Origin: Canibacter zhoujuaniae
GTDB taxonomy: Bacteria > Actinomycetota > Actinomycetes > Actinomycetales > Microbacteriaceae
Assembly (NCBI RefSeq): GCF_011752005.1
Contig: NZ_JAAIJZ010000005.1
Coordinates: forward strand, 6,115 to 70,114
Reading direction: 5' to 3'
Length of the DNA: 64,000 nt
The notes below the pieces were generated by a model that did not search any database, was not told where the DNA came from, and saw only the letters and a program-made list of their open reading frames with translations. Both the position numbers and the translations under genes were made by a program. Positions 17,404-25,148 of the stretch are shown here, piece by piece; positions within the stretch are counted from its first letter, which is position 1, and each line of letters starts with the position of its first letter.

Positions 17404-18405
17404 ATGCTCGCAACATTCCTCATCGGCTTTCGCGAAGGGCTTGAAGCTGCGCTCATCGTGGGTATTTTGATCGCATACGCCAGGAAGTGCGAACGGCCCG
17501 ATGTTGTAAGGCGCATCTGGTTCGGAGTTGGTTTCGCGATTCTGTTATCTCTAATAACAGGGTGCATTCTCACCTATGGGGCCTACGGACTGTCTTTTAA
17601 GGCGCAAGAAATCATTGGTGGCACCCTCTCCCTAATCGCAGTCGCGATGGTCACCTCCATGATTTTCTGGATGCTGCGCACCGCAAAAACACTCGCAACC
17701 GAGCTACAGGGAAAACTCGCAACACAAATGATTACGGGCTCTGCGTGGGGCATAGTCGCCCTCGCCACCGTATCGGTTGGGCGTGAGGGGCTTGAAACAG
17801 CCCTCTTTATCTGGGCAACCACAAAAACTTTTGAGCTTGGCCCGCTTGCAGGGTTTGCCAGCGCGGTCGCCGGCATCGCAGTTGCTGCTCTTCTCGGCTG
17901 GGCGCTGCAGGCCGGGCTTGTGCGCATCAACCTTAGCCGCTTCTTCCGCTGGTCGGGTCTTTTGCTAATCATTTTTACCGCCGGAATACTTGCGTATGCG
18001 ATCCACGACCTCCAAGAAGCAGACGTGCTTCCCGGCCCGTTTGCGCTGCCTCCGGGCTGGGCGCCCGCAGCCCTACACGGCTTATGGGGCGAAAATGCCT
18101 GGGCTTTCCAAATCGGCCATATTATTGCGCCAGACGGCCTGCTGGGATCCCTGCTAAAAGGCACAATCGGTTTCAGCCCAGAAATGACAAAACTCGAAAT
18201 CTTCGGCTGGTTGCTCTATCTGTCAATCACCCTCACAGTCTTTATTGTGCTCCAAAAACGCCCGGCTAAACCCTCGGTTGCAGCCGCCGCAACCCGCTGC
18301 GTTGTCGAAGCACGAAATCCAAATCACACCTCTAACAAAAAGCAGTTAGTGGGTGGCGGCACCACCAACGCCTCTTTCGAAAGGACAGCCGTTGAACGCT
18401 ACTAA
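17404..18405 (+). CDS. efeU: Iron permease EfeU/FTR1 family
   Basis: 333 residues from ATG 17404 with AAAGGA upstream; an earlier in-frame start at 17368 adds a non-family tail. It is a polytopic membrane protein (about seven helices) with two iron-coordinating REXXE motifs, REGLE at residues 10-14 and REGLE at 127-131, the hallmark of FTR1/EfeU permeases. It transports ferric iron across the cytoplasmic membrane with EfeO and EfeB. A DtxR/IdeR-like box lies upstream. The gene end overlaps the start of efeO by 14 bp. Confidence 0.95.
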   Translation: MLATFLIGFREGLEAALIVGILIAYARKCERPDVVRRIWFGVGFAILLSLITGCILTYGAYGLSFKAQEIIGGTLSLIAVAMVTSMIFWMLRTAKTLATELQGKLATQMITGSAWGIVALATVSVGREGLETALFIWATTKTFELGPLAGFASAVAGIAVAALLGWALQAGLVRINLSRFFRWSGLLLIIFTAGILAYAIHDLQEADVLPGPFALPPGWAPAALHGLWGENAWAFQIGHIIAPDGLLGSLLKGTIGFSPEMTKLEIFGWLLYLSITLTVFIVLQKRPAKPSVAAAATRCVVEARNPNHTSNKKQLVGGGTTNASFERTAVERY

Positions 18406-19609
18406 GAAACACCTCGGCGCCGGTGTCGCCCTGCCCGCAGCAGCATCCCTCCTACTCGCTGGCTGTGTGCCAAACGTTGATGCCGCAAGCGATCCGAGCC
18501 AAAATATCGCCGTTACCGCAACCGACACCGAGTGCGCAGTATCCATGAGCAAAGCGGAAGCGGGCGTTATCACGTTCAGCATTAAAAACGAGGGCAGCAA
18601 GGTAAACGAGTTCTATCTCTTGGGTGAGAACGGTCTCACAATCAAAACAGAAATAGAAAATATCGCACCCGGCACCTCACGCGATCTCACATACGTCGCC
18701 GATCCGGGCACCTACTTCACCGCTTGCAAACCCGGCATGGTGGGCGCCGATATCGGCAAAGCAGAGTTCACGGTGAGCGGTGAAGTGCAAGCACTCCCAG
18801 CCGATGAGCAAGAAGCCATTGACGCTGCCTTAAACGAATACATTGCCTACACAAAACAGCAGGTGCAAGAGCTTCTGCCAAAAACCGAAGCGTTTGTGAA
18901 GGCTTACGTTGCCGGCGACTTTGACACAGCAAAGACACTCTACCCAACCACCCGTGTGCACTATGAGCGCATCGAACCAACGGCAGAGCAGTTTGGTGAC
19001 CTGGATCCACGGATCGACTACCGCAAGCCCGGCGCAGAAGCCGAAAATATTCCGTTTGAGGGTTTCCACCGGATCGAAATGGATATGTGGATCGATGCCG
19101 CCCGCGCTAACTACCCTGATGAGGATATTCAGCCTCTCACAGAAGCCGAGCGAGCAGAGCTTGGAGCGGGCCTTAAGAGCGCTGTGCAGGAACTTCACGA
19201 CCTGGTAACAAGTGATGATTTTGAGCTCTCACTCGCAGACGTCACTAACGGCGCTGTCGGATTGCTCGACGAGGTAGCCGCCCCTGACGGCAAACTCCCC
19301 GGTGAAGAAAATGAGTTCGCGCACACCGATCTCTTTGATTTCTACGCAAATGTTGAGGGCGCAAACGTTGCGTATGAATCTGTGCGCAAGCTTGCAGAAT
19401 CAAAGGGTGAGACAGGTGCTAACCTGGTTGCCGAACTAGATAAGCAGTTTGCTGCAATGCTCGCACTGCTTGACACCTACGGCTCATATGACAAAGGTTT
19501 CGTAAACTATGAAACTGTTACCACCGCCGAGCGCAACGAACTGGGCGCCCAGCTGTCGGCACTCAGCGAGCCACTCTCGAAGCTAACAAACACCGTGCTC
19601 GGTCTCTAA
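18392..19609 (+). CDS. efeO: Iron uptake lipoprotein EfeO
   Basis: 405 residues from TTG 18392, supported by AAAGGA seven bases upstream and by the signal peptide that follows (lipobox LLAGC). An N-terminal cupredoxin-like domain (about 45-130) is followed by the M75 helical domain with the HRIE (HxxE) metal motif near residue 225. EfeO binds ferrous/ferric iron outside the membrane and hands it to EfeU. It sits between efeU and efeB in the usual order. The overlap with efeU implies translational coupling. Confidence 0.94.
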   Translation: MNATKKHLGAGVALPAAASLLLAGCVPNVDAASDPSQNIAVTATDTECAVSMSKAEAGVITFSIKNEGSKVNEFYLLGENGLTIKTEIENIAPGTSRDLTYVADPGTYFTACKPGMVGADIGKAEFTVSGEVQALPADEQEAIDAALNEYIAYTKQQVQELLPKTEAFVKAYVAGDFDTAKTLYPTTRVHYERIEPTAEQFGDLDPRIDYRKPGAEAENIPFEGFHRIEMDMWIDAARANYPDEDIQPLTEAERAELGAGLKSAVQELHDLVTSDDFELSLADVTNGAVGLLDEVAAPDGKLPGEENEFAHTDLFDFYANVEGANVAYESVRKLAESKGETGANLVAELDKQFAAMLALLDTYGSYDKGFVNYETVTTAERNELGAQLSALSEPLSKLTNTVLGL

Positions 19610-19624
19610 GAAAATTTAAGGACA

Positions 19625-20965
19625 ATGCCAGAAAACTCCCGCAGCCCCGAGTCTGTTACGCCGTCGGCCCTAGCGCCGTCTCGGCGTGCGGTGCTCGGGG
19701 CTCTGGGTGCCGGCGTTGTCGGAGCAGCATTCGGGTCTATCGCAACCGCGAGCGCCCTCTCGGGAAATAATGGAGTCGGTGGCAGTAAAACCGTAGATGT
19801 GCTGCACGGCACAGTGCCGTTCGAAGGAGAGCATCAAGCGGGCATCACCACCGAAGCGCAGGATCGGCTGCACTTTGCAGCCTTTGATTTAGTGCGCAGC
19901 GCCACCCGCGATGATTTGATCTCACTTTTAAAGGATTGGACGGCCGCTGCCCGCTTGCTCACACAGGGGAAAGAGGTTGGCACCGGCGCAATACCCGAAG
20001 CCGCTCTCTTGCCACCCGATGACACCGGAGAAGCGCTCGGCTTGGGTGCTGCAAACCTCACACTCACATTTGGCTTCGGCCGCTCACTCTTTGCAGATAA
20101 GAAAAATGGGCGTGAGACTATTGCAGATCCATACGGTTTGCGCGCTCAGCTGCCACCGGAGTTTGTGGAACTACCGCTGTTTGCTTTCGACCTTTTAAAA
20201 GAAGAAATTAGCGGCGGCGATCTCTGTGTGCAGGCCTGCGCGGATGATCCGCAGGTTGCTGTGCACGCAATTCGCAACCTCGCTCGGATTGCGGTTGGGC
20301 GTGCGCATCTGCGTTGGAGTCAGCTGGGCTTTGGGCGCACATCAGCTACCACCAGGGCGCAAGCAACACCGCGCAATCTCTTCGGCTTTAAAGACGGCAC
20401 CACCTCAATTAAGGCTGAAGACTCAGAGGCGCTCGCAAACAACGTCTTTGTGCAGGCAGGCGTCGGTGTGCCCCAGTGGTTTGTTGGAGGCACATATCTG
20501 GTGGCGCGGAAAATTCAAATGACAATCGAAATATGGGATCGGCAGAATCTTGCGGAGCAGGAGCGTGTTATCGGGCGCAACAAGCTTGAGGGCGCCTATC
20601 TCAGTGGCGGATCGCAGGCGCGCGAGCACGACGCCGCAGACTTTACAGCGCGCGACGCAACGGGGGAACCATTGATCGACGTTGATGCACATGTGAAGCT
20701 CGCACATCCAGAAAACAATGAGGGTGTGCAGTTGCTCAGACGCGGCTACAACTATGTTGACGGCTCGAATGATCTAGGGCAGCTTAACGCCGGGCTCTTC
20801 TTTATCTCGTTTCAAAACGACCCCGCAAAATTTATTCGCGTGCAAAACTCGCTGAAGAGTGATCTGCTCAACGAGTACATTCGCCATATCGGCTCAGGGC
20901 TGTGGTTGGTGCCCCCGGGAGTTGGGCCGGGCGAATATATCGGGCAGTCACTCTTTAACGCTTAG
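19625..20965 (+). CDS. efeB: Deferrochelatase/peroxidase EfeB (DyP family), Tat-exported
   Basis: 446 residues. The N-terminus has a twin-arginine signal (SRRAVLGALGAGVVGAAFG), and the body is a dye-decolourising peroxidase fold with the NLFGFKDGT motif containing the distal Asp. EfeB is a haem enzyme that oxidises ferrous iron for EfeO/EfeU or extracts iron from haem. It follows efeO by 15 bp with an AAGGAC ribosome site and is the last gene of the operon; a small hairpin follows. Confidence 0.94.
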   Translation: MPENSRSPESVTPSALAPSRRAVLGALGAGVVGAAFGSIATASALSGNNGVGGSKTVDVLHGTVPFEGEHQAGITTEAQDRLHFAAFDLVRSATRDDLISLLKDWTAAARLLTQGKEVGTGAIPEAALLPPDDTGEALGLGAANLTLTFGFGRSLFADKKNGRETIADPYGLRAQLPPEFVELPLFAFDLLKEEISGGDLCVQACADDPQVAVHAIRNLARIAVGRAHLRWSQLGFGRTSATTRAQATPRNLFGFKDGTTSIKAEDSEALANNVFVQAGVGVPQWFVGGTYLVARKIQMTIEIWDRQNLAEQERVIGRNKLEGAYLSGGSQAREHDAADFTARDATGEPLIDVDAHVKLAHPENNEGVQLLRRGYNYVDGSNDLGQLNAGLFFISFQNDPAKFIRVQNSLKSDLLNEYIRHIGSGLWLVPPGVGPGEYIGQSLFNA

Positions 20966-20977
20966 CGTCTGCTATCT

Positions 20978-21000
20978 GAAGCGCAGGTAGCTCGCGCTTC
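20978..21000. terminator. Hairpin between convergent efeB and trhO
   Basis: GAAGCGC (20978-20984) and GCGCTTC (20994-21000) form a 7-bp stem between two convergent genes. No good T-run follows on either strand, so it may be a weak bidirectional terminator. Confidence 0.4.
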
Positions 21001-21011
21001 GCACCCCAGAG

Positions 21012-21944
21012 TTAGTTTGTCGCAGTGAGCGTTGAGTGTTCTACACAACCAGCGGTTTTATGCTCTTCGCACGACACAAAACGCTGTTTGCACTTGTTAA
21101 TGTTGCAGTTTGCAACGAAAACTGATTCGGTGCCACAAACTCTGCAGTGACCCAGCTTTTTAGCTCCCGGCGCAAAATCCATAGATTCACGGCCGTCAAA
21201 AATTGCGAGGGATCCTTCCCAGAGGCCGTCGTTACCAAACTGCTCACCGTAGCGCACGATACCACCGTCAATTTGGTACACATTCTCAAAACCGCGCTTG
21301 ATCATAGCCGCAGAGAGAATCTCGCATCGAATTCCACCAGTGCAGTAGGTGATAACCTGCTTGTCTTTAATATGGTCATATTTGCCCGACTCAATTTCAC
21401 GAATGAAATCATGGGTGGTTGTAACATCTGGCACTATCGCGTCTTTAAAACGCCCGATTTCAGCCTCCCAAGCGTTGCGACCGTCAAAGAACACAACGTC
21501 ATCACCCTGGTTCTCAACCATCTCATTTACCTGCCAGGGCTTCAAATGAGTGCCACCACCGACTACACCATTCTCGTCAACCTCAGTTTCGTCAGGCAGC
21601 CCGAAAGCAACTAACTCGTCGCGCACTTTAACGCTGAGCTTGGGAAAATCTACGCTCTGCAACCACCGCGGAGAGCGATCTTTGCCGTGCATCACCTGTG
21701 GTTTTTCGGTGAGCCCGGTGCCGTCGCTCCACTTCACGTCAAGATTAAAACGCTCTCGTGTCGCACGCAGGTAAAGCTTGCATGCGTCGAGTTCACCACC
21801 GACCGTGCCGTTGATGCCGTGTTTTGAAATAATAATGCGACCACGCAAGCCGAGTTTTTCGCACAACTCTTTTTGCCACAGACGGATAGCGTCAGGATCA
21901 GCAACTGGCTGGAAAGCATAGTAGAGCAAAATCTTCGAAGTCAC
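21012..21944 (-). CDS. trhO: tRNA uridine(34) hydroxylase TrhO (rhodanese family)
   Basis: 310 residues. It has the YceA/TrhO layout: an N-terminal acylphosphatase-like domain (YYAFQPVADPDAI, ISKHGINGTVGG), a central rhodanese domain with the active loop CTGGIR (Cys201), and a C-terminal Cys-rich segment (CRVCGTESVF, NCNINKCKQRFVSCEEH) that probably binds zinc. The family hydroxylates uridine 34 in the wobble position of several tRNAs. It is a single gene, convergent with efeB and divergent from the YbjN pair. Confidence 0.92.
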   Translation of the reverse strand: MTSKILLYYAFQPVADPDAIRLWQKELCEKLGLRGRIIISKHGINGTVGGELDACKLYLRATRERFNLDVKWSDGTGLTEKPQVMHGKDRSPRWLQSVDFPKLSVKVRDELVAFGLPDETEVDENGVVGGGTHLKPWQVNEMVENQGDDVVFFDGRNAWEAEIGRFKDAIVPDVTTTHDFIREIESGKYDHIKDKQVITYCTGGIRCEILSAAMIKRGFENVYQIDGGIVRYGEQFGNDGLWEGSLAIFDGRESMDFAPGAKKLGHCRVCGTESVFVANCNINKCKQRFVSCEEHKTAGCVEHSTLTATN

Positions 21945-22034
21945 GATCCTATTTTATCCTGCCGCGCTTAAGACCGATATAAAGTCATACACCCCACAGC
22001 TAGAGTGGAAATATCAATAAACAGAGAGGCTGGC

Positions 22035-22514
22035 ATGACGACGCAATCTAATCGACCCAGCGGCAGCGACCAGATACGTTTCGACGATAAACTGCACCCG
22101 CTGTCTCAAGAGCTCATAATTAAACACTTCACCAATAAGGGAATTCACTACTTCACAACCGATAGGGGCCTGCTCGGTGCCACATTCCGTGATGTGCAGT
22201 TTTTGTTTGCAATTACCGGCAACAGGCAGGAGCTGCTGTGCATATCTGGCCAGTGGCACCGCATAATCAGCGCTAATGCACTAGAGCTAGTGCGTGCATT
22301 CATTTCTGACTGGCACCGCGATAAGCTCTTCCCAAAAGCTTATATACGTATAGATGATGACGGCACTCTGCAGACCATCACCGAAGTTACAGTCGACTAT
22401 GAATACGGATTAACTTTCGATCAACTGCAAACACACATTGATCGCGCAGTCATTAACACACTCGACTTTGTGACAGAGCTTGAAGATCTAATGTTTAAAG
22501 AGGGGGTGCGATAA
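22035..22514 (+). CDS. YbjN domain-containing protein, first of a tandem pair
   Basis: 159 residues from ATG 22035 with GAGAGG upstream. It matches the YbjN/type III chaperone-like fold: a GIHYFTTDRGLLGATFRDVQFLFAI beta segment, a WHRDKLFPKAYIRI central motif and a C-terminal helix TFDQLQTHIDRAVINTLDFVTEL. No catalytic residues are expected. YbjN-like proteins of actinomycetes usually occur in pairs and their role is unknown. The stop is 2 bp before the GTG of the second copy. Confidence 0.8.
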   Translation: MTTQSNRPSGSDQIRFDDKLHPLSQELIIKHFTNKGIHYFTTDRGLLGATFRDVQFLFAITGNRQELLCISGQWHRIISANALELVRAFISDWHRDKLFPKAYIRIDDDGTLQTITEVTVDYEYGLTFDQLQTHIDRAVINTLDFVTELEDLMFKEGVR

Positions 22515-22516
22515 CA

Positions 22517-23011
22517 GTGCGTGAATCATCTACGACAAATCCCGACGCACCGGAGCCTCTGCAGCAGCAGGTGACAGTCGTAACGTTGGGGCGCTTAATC
22601 AAACTATTTGATAGTTACGAGTGGCACTATGAGCTTGACGAGGAAGGCTACATAAAAGGCCTTTGGAACAACTATCTACACTATTTCCACCTCGATGAGG
22701 GCACTAGCAATATCCTGCATATAACCGCCTTTGCCCGTGAATCAGTTGACCCGGCACGGCGCGATGAACTAGAGGCGTTCATCGACGACTGGCATCGTGA
22801 GCGCCATTGGCCAAAACTAATTTATGAAGATACAGCAGACGGTGACCTATTGCTACGTGCATTATTTGCGCACGATTTCCATGCTGGGGCGACAGACGCA
22901 CAGCTAGATCTATTGGTTAACTGTGCGCTAACAACCATTGCATATGCTCTGGACGCGGCCGCCGAACAATTCAGCACACCCGATACTGTGCTTCCTGAGC
23001 GCGACTATTAA
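22517..23011 (+). CDS. YbjN domain-containing protein, second of a tandem pair
   Basis: 164 residues from GTG 22517, preceded by GAGGGGG within the end of the upstream gene. It is a diverged paralogue of its neighbour, sharing the W-x-D-W-H-R-E-x-x-W/F-P-K core (IDDWHRERHWPKLIYE) and the C-terminal helix (TDAQLDLLVNCALTTIAYALD). The two are presumably co-translated and may act as a heterodimer; this is inferred from the arrangement and fold family. Confidence 0.8.
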   Translation: MRESSTTNPDAPEPLQQQVTVVTLGRLIKLFDSYEWHYELDEEGYIKGLWNNYLHYFHLDEGTSNILHITAFARESVDPARRDELEAFIDDWHRERHWPKLIYEDTADGDLLLRALFAHDFHAGATDAQLDLLVNCALTTIAYALDAAAEQFSTPDTVLPERDY

Positions 23012-23060
23012 CCTTAGCCTCATAAAACCGCTCATCACACTCCCTTGTGTTCATAAACCC

Positions 23061-23082
23061 CACGCTAACTTTACAAAGCGTG
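23061..23082 (+). terminator. Possible weak terminator after the YbjN pair
   Basis: CACGCT (23061-23066) and AGCGTG (23077-23082) make a 6-bp stem followed by TGTGTTTA. It stands between the YbjN genes and tRNA-Tyr. The stem is short and the T-run broken. Confidence 0.3.
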
Positions 23083-23129
23083 TGTGTTTACCGTAAGATA
23101 AATACTCGGTCGTAATACTTTCGACCACT

Positions 23130-23210
23130 GGCGAGTTGCCCGAGCGGCCAAAGGGAGCTGACTGTAAATCAGCCGCGCAAGCTTCGGGGGTTCGAATCCC
23201 TCACTCGCCA
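23130..23210 (+). tRNA. tRNA-Tyr (GTA)
   Basis: A complete class II tRNA cloverleaf: acceptor GGCGAGT paired with ACTCGCC (23203-23209), discriminator A at 23210, anticodon GTA at 23164-23166 in CTGTAAA, a long variable arm and TTCGAATCC in the T loop. The 3' CCA is not encoded (CAG follows). A second copy of the acceptor end with encoded CCA lies about 580 bp downstream. Confidence 0.95.
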
Positions 23211-23211
23211 C
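23199..23211 (+). repeat. 13-bp direct repeat, left copy (tRNA-Tyr 3' end)
   Basis: CCTCACTCGCCAC lies within the T-arm/acceptor of tRNA-Tyr and recurs at 23781-23793. The pair bounds the IS481-like remnant and is either a long target duplication or an att-like duplication. Confidence 0.85.
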
Positions 23212-23217
23212 AGTGTG

Positions 23218-23260
23218 ATGTCTCGCGACATAGTTCCGGCTGTGTCGCGAGACATTTTTT
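23218..23260 (+). terminator. Strong intrinsic terminator after tRNA-Tyr, formed from IS-end sequence
   Basis: ATGTCTCGCGACA (23218-23230) pairs perfectly with TGTCGCGAGACAT (23243-23255), followed by six T. The 13-bp stem is built from the IS-type terminal sequence and now terminates the tRNA transcript. Confidence 0.85.
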
Positions 23261-23283
23261 ATTTTGTGTTGGCATGTCTCGCG

Positions 23284-23662
23284 TCATCGTTCCATTTTTT
23301 GGGCTTGGGGTGTGATCAGGTTGTGGCGTTTGAGGATGCGCCAGATTGTTGCTACTGACGGGCGGTTGGCTTGGGGCAATTGAAGCCAGATGGAATGTGG
23401 TCCGTTGTCTAGTCCTTGATTGGTGAGTTGGTCTCGGATGCTCACTACCTGAGTGGTGGTTGTATCGGTGTATTGGTGCGGGTTTGATCGGGGTGCTTTC
23501 GATTGCGGGTCAACGGCTTCTAAGCCTCCTTCGTGGTAGCGCTGGAGAAGTTTTCGTACCCATCTTGGTTGAGACTTTGAAACGGTGAGCAGCTTCAGTG
23601 GTGCTCATGTTTCCTTCGATAATGGCCATGACGATGACCCGGTTCTTTTGTGTGTTGTTCAT
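23284..23662 (-). pseudogene. IS481 family transposase fragment, frameshifted and truncated
   Basis: From ATG 23662 the minus strand reads a helix-turn-helix N-terminus (KNRVIVMAIIEGNMSTTEAA), typical of IS481 transposases. After HRFKVS one base is out of frame: a second frame continues RWVRKLLQRYHEGGLEAVDP and then RPSVATIWRILKRHNLITP, reaching a stop at 23284. The DDE catalytic domain is missing. The total length is not a multiple of three, consistent with a single frameshift. Confidence 0.85.
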
Positions 23663-23780
23663 GATCGTACGATGCCTGCTAAAGCGGAACGATCACGTGA
23701 GACACCCCGGAACGATCTCGTGAGACATCAATGCTGTCATGGTGATCAGTCAGGGCGGAACGATGTCATGAAACCACACA

Positions 23781-23793
23781 CCTCACTCGCCAC
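23781..23793 (+). repeat. 13-bp direct repeat, right copy (displaced tRNA-Tyr end with encoded CCA)
   Basis: CCTCACTCGCCAC is followed by CAACTAG, so this copy reads through the acceptor, discriminator and an encoded CCA. It probably represents the original 3' end of the tRNA gene, displaced by insertion. Confidence 0.8.
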
Positions 23794-23800
23794 CAACTAG

Positions 23801-23837
23801 ATGCTGGTTTGGGTACATTCCAAGCCAGCATTTTTTT
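23801..23837 (+). terminator. Former tRNA-Tyr terminator, now displaced
   Basis: ATGCTGG (23801-23807) pairs with CCAGCAT (23824-23830), with inner TTGG/CCAA pairs, followed by seven T. It directly follows the displaced tRNA end and most likely terminated the tRNA before the insertion. It now isolates the peptide cluster from upstream transcription. Confidence 0.8.
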
Positions 23838-23981
23838 ATACCCGCGGCCGGGTTTTGAGGGAAGTAAAAGATTTATTCACTTAGCGTAATGTCAATACAA
23901 ACTCTATGCAGATTTAAGTTCTTGCTATATTGTGATAACAATACTCATTATTCTTATTAGTCATTTGGATTGGAGAAACTC
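23838..23981 (+). promoter_or_regulatory. AT-rich upstream region of the azole-peptide precursor gene
   Basis: About 140 bp with no coding potential. Several loose -35/-10 pairs can be drawn (for example TTGCTA at 23922 with CATTAT at 23946), none convincing. The ribosome site GGAG at 23972-23975 sits 6 nt before the precursor ATG. The cluster promoter must lie here because a strong terminator ends at 23837. Confidence 0.45.
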
Positions 23982-24098
23982 ATGGACTTTACGCCTCTCG
24001 CAGAAGAGAAGCATTTCTCAGCAGAATCCGCTGTAGCACCGGGTGGCTGGTGCTGCTGTTGTTGCTGCTGGTGCTGGATCAACATCTTCAACTTCTAA
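23982..24098 (+). CDS. Streptolysin S-like thiazole-modified peptide precursor
   Basis: A 38-residue ORF starting at ATG 23982, six bases after GGAG. Residues 1-20 are an acidic leader (MDFTPLAEEKHF...), and residues 21-38 are GGWCCCCCCWCWINIFNF. The stretch AVAPGG followed by a Cys6 block closely recalls streptolysin S precursor SagA (VAPGG-CCCCCC, from memory). F3-T4 parallels the FTSNI leader contact of SagA. The core has seven Cys and no Ser or Thr, so modification would give only thiazole or thiazoline rings, up to seven. It is followed by a hairpin and then the full set of modification and export genes. Function as a cytolysin or antibacterial peptide is inference. Confidence 0.9.
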   Translation: MDFTPLAEEKHFSAESAVAPGGWCCCCCCWCWINIFNF

Positions 24099-24108
24099 TA
24101 AGAATTCG

Positions 24109-24141
24109 ATTTATGGTACGCAAGTTCTGCGCACCATAAAT
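24109..24141 (+). terminator. Stem-loop between precursor gene and biosynthetic operon
   Basis: ATTTATGGT (24109-24117) pairs with ACCATAAAT (24133-24141), followed inward by one mismatch and CGCA/TGCG, with a 5-nt loop. No proper T-run follows, so it probably acts as an mRNA stabiliser or partial attenuator giving more precursor than enzyme message, as in the sag operon. Confidence 0.6.
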
Positions 24142-24197
24142 AACTTAAATTTTGAGCATCCATACAAAACAACGACTCGAACGCAGAAGCGGTAGCC

Positions 24198-25148
24198 ATG
24201 TTAGAAGTATCCGCAAAAACTGATGATTGCGTAGGGACGAAGCAGAAGATCGCGTCAGTCTCTGGTCTTGTAAAAGTTTACAACGGCCTCAGTGTTGTCA
24301 ATGAGATATCCTTCGACCTCCTGGCTGGCGAGACTACTGTTCTTGTGGGGCCAAATGGATCTGGTAAGACAACCACTATGGAGATGCTTGTTGGGCTGCG
24401 CGCCCCAACTAAAGGTTCGGCTACAATCCTCAACATCCCAGTTGTCCCAGGTGGAGAACATAGGTTCTATACTGGAGTCCAACTTCAGAGCTCTGGTTTT
24501 CCCTCGCGAATTAAAACTAGGGAAGTGATCCGCGCTACTGAATGTTTATATTCGGATCCCGCAGACTGGCGTACAATGGCATCAAAGCTTGGCGTGGACA
24601 ATTATCTTGACAAAACAGTCGACAATCTATCTGGCGGGCAGAGGCGTCGTCTTGATATCTTGTGCGCTGCTATTGGCCGCCCTTCTTTGCTTGTGCTTGA
24701 TGAGCCCACCTCCGGTATCGACCCCGAAGGGCGTTCAGTTGTCTGGGATTTTGTGCGTTCCTTAACCTCTGAAGGTTGTACTGTATTAGCCTCAACTCAT
24801 GACATGGCTGAAGCGGAAGCATTTGCAGATGTGCTTCTTGTCATGGATCGAGGGAAAATTCGTCTTAATGGAGCTGTCGACGAGGTTCTAGCAAGTCTTG
24901 GAGGAGATCGGAGACTTCGCATAACGGAACCACCCGAACATATAACCGAGTTGATAAAAAAGTCAGGTCTTCACTACGGTCATACTGGATTGTCCATCGT
25001 TGCTATCGGAAACGCGGACGCAATTGCTGCCGTATCCGCTCAAATAAATCACCTTGACAGTGCTGCCGATATATTAACCGGTCCGGTTAGGCTCGAAGAT
25101 GTCTTCGCTGTCATTACAGGTATAGAACAAATGTCCGGAGACGAATGA
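24198..25148 (+). CDS. ABC transporter ATP-binding protein of the azole-peptide cluster (SagG-like)
   Basis: 316 residues: Walker A GPNGSGKT (51-58), signature LSGGQ (144-148), Walker B LLVLDEP (Asp168-Glu169), switch His in STHDM. The C-terminal about 90 residues form the extra domain common to drug/bacteriocin exporters (DrrA/CcmA type). With the next gene it should export the mature peptide and give self-protection. The ribosome site before ATG 24198 is weak (AGAAGCGG). It is the first gene after the precursor hairpin and ends in an ATGA overlap with the permease. Confidence 0.9.
   Translation: MLEVSAKTDDCVGTKQKIASVSGLVKVYNGLSVVNEISFDLLAGETTVLVGPNGSGKTTTMEMLVGLRAPTKGSATILNIPVVPGGEHRFYTGVQLQSSGFPSRIKTREVIRATECLYSDPADWRTMASKLGVDNYLDKTVDNLSGGQRRRLDILCAAIGRPSLLVLDEPTSGIDPEGRSVVWDFVRSLTSEGCTVLASTHDMAEAEAFADVLLVMDRGKIRLNGAVDEVLASLGGDRRLRITEPPEHITELIKKSGLHYGHTGLSIVAIGNADAIAAVSAQINHLDSAADILTGPVRLEDVFAVITGIEQMSGDE

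Larger units (their letters stand above)
23212..23780. mobile_element. Degenerate IS481-type element inserted at the tRNA-Tyr 3' end
   Basis: The segment between the two 13-bp repeats contains imperfect terminal inverted repeats (left end with TGACA/CGACAT-GTTCC, right end GGAACGATGTCATGA) and additional internal end-like copies: TGTCTCGCGTCATCGTTCC at 23275-23293 and GGAACGATNNCGTGAGACA at 23686-23704 and 23709-23727. It carries only the N-terminal third of a transposase, frameshifted. This is a dead, internally deleted derivative, possibly with nested ends from more than one insertion. Confidence 0.75.

Noticed and set aside
23212..23780. A functional IS element or a CRISPR-like array
   Set aside because: The transposase lacks the catalytic domain and is frameshifted; end-like repeats are few and irregularly spaced.
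23982..24098. Alternative peptide classes (lanthipeptide, lasso peptide, sactipeptide) or metallothionein
   Set aside because: No LanM/LanB, lasso cyclase or radical SAM genes are nearby; the YcaO, E1-like and SagB set and the SagA-like APGG-Cys6 pattern explain the peptide better.
24109..24141. Full intrinsic terminator after the precursor
   Set aside because: No T-run follows the stem, so complete termination is unlikely; listed as attenuator/stabiliser instead.
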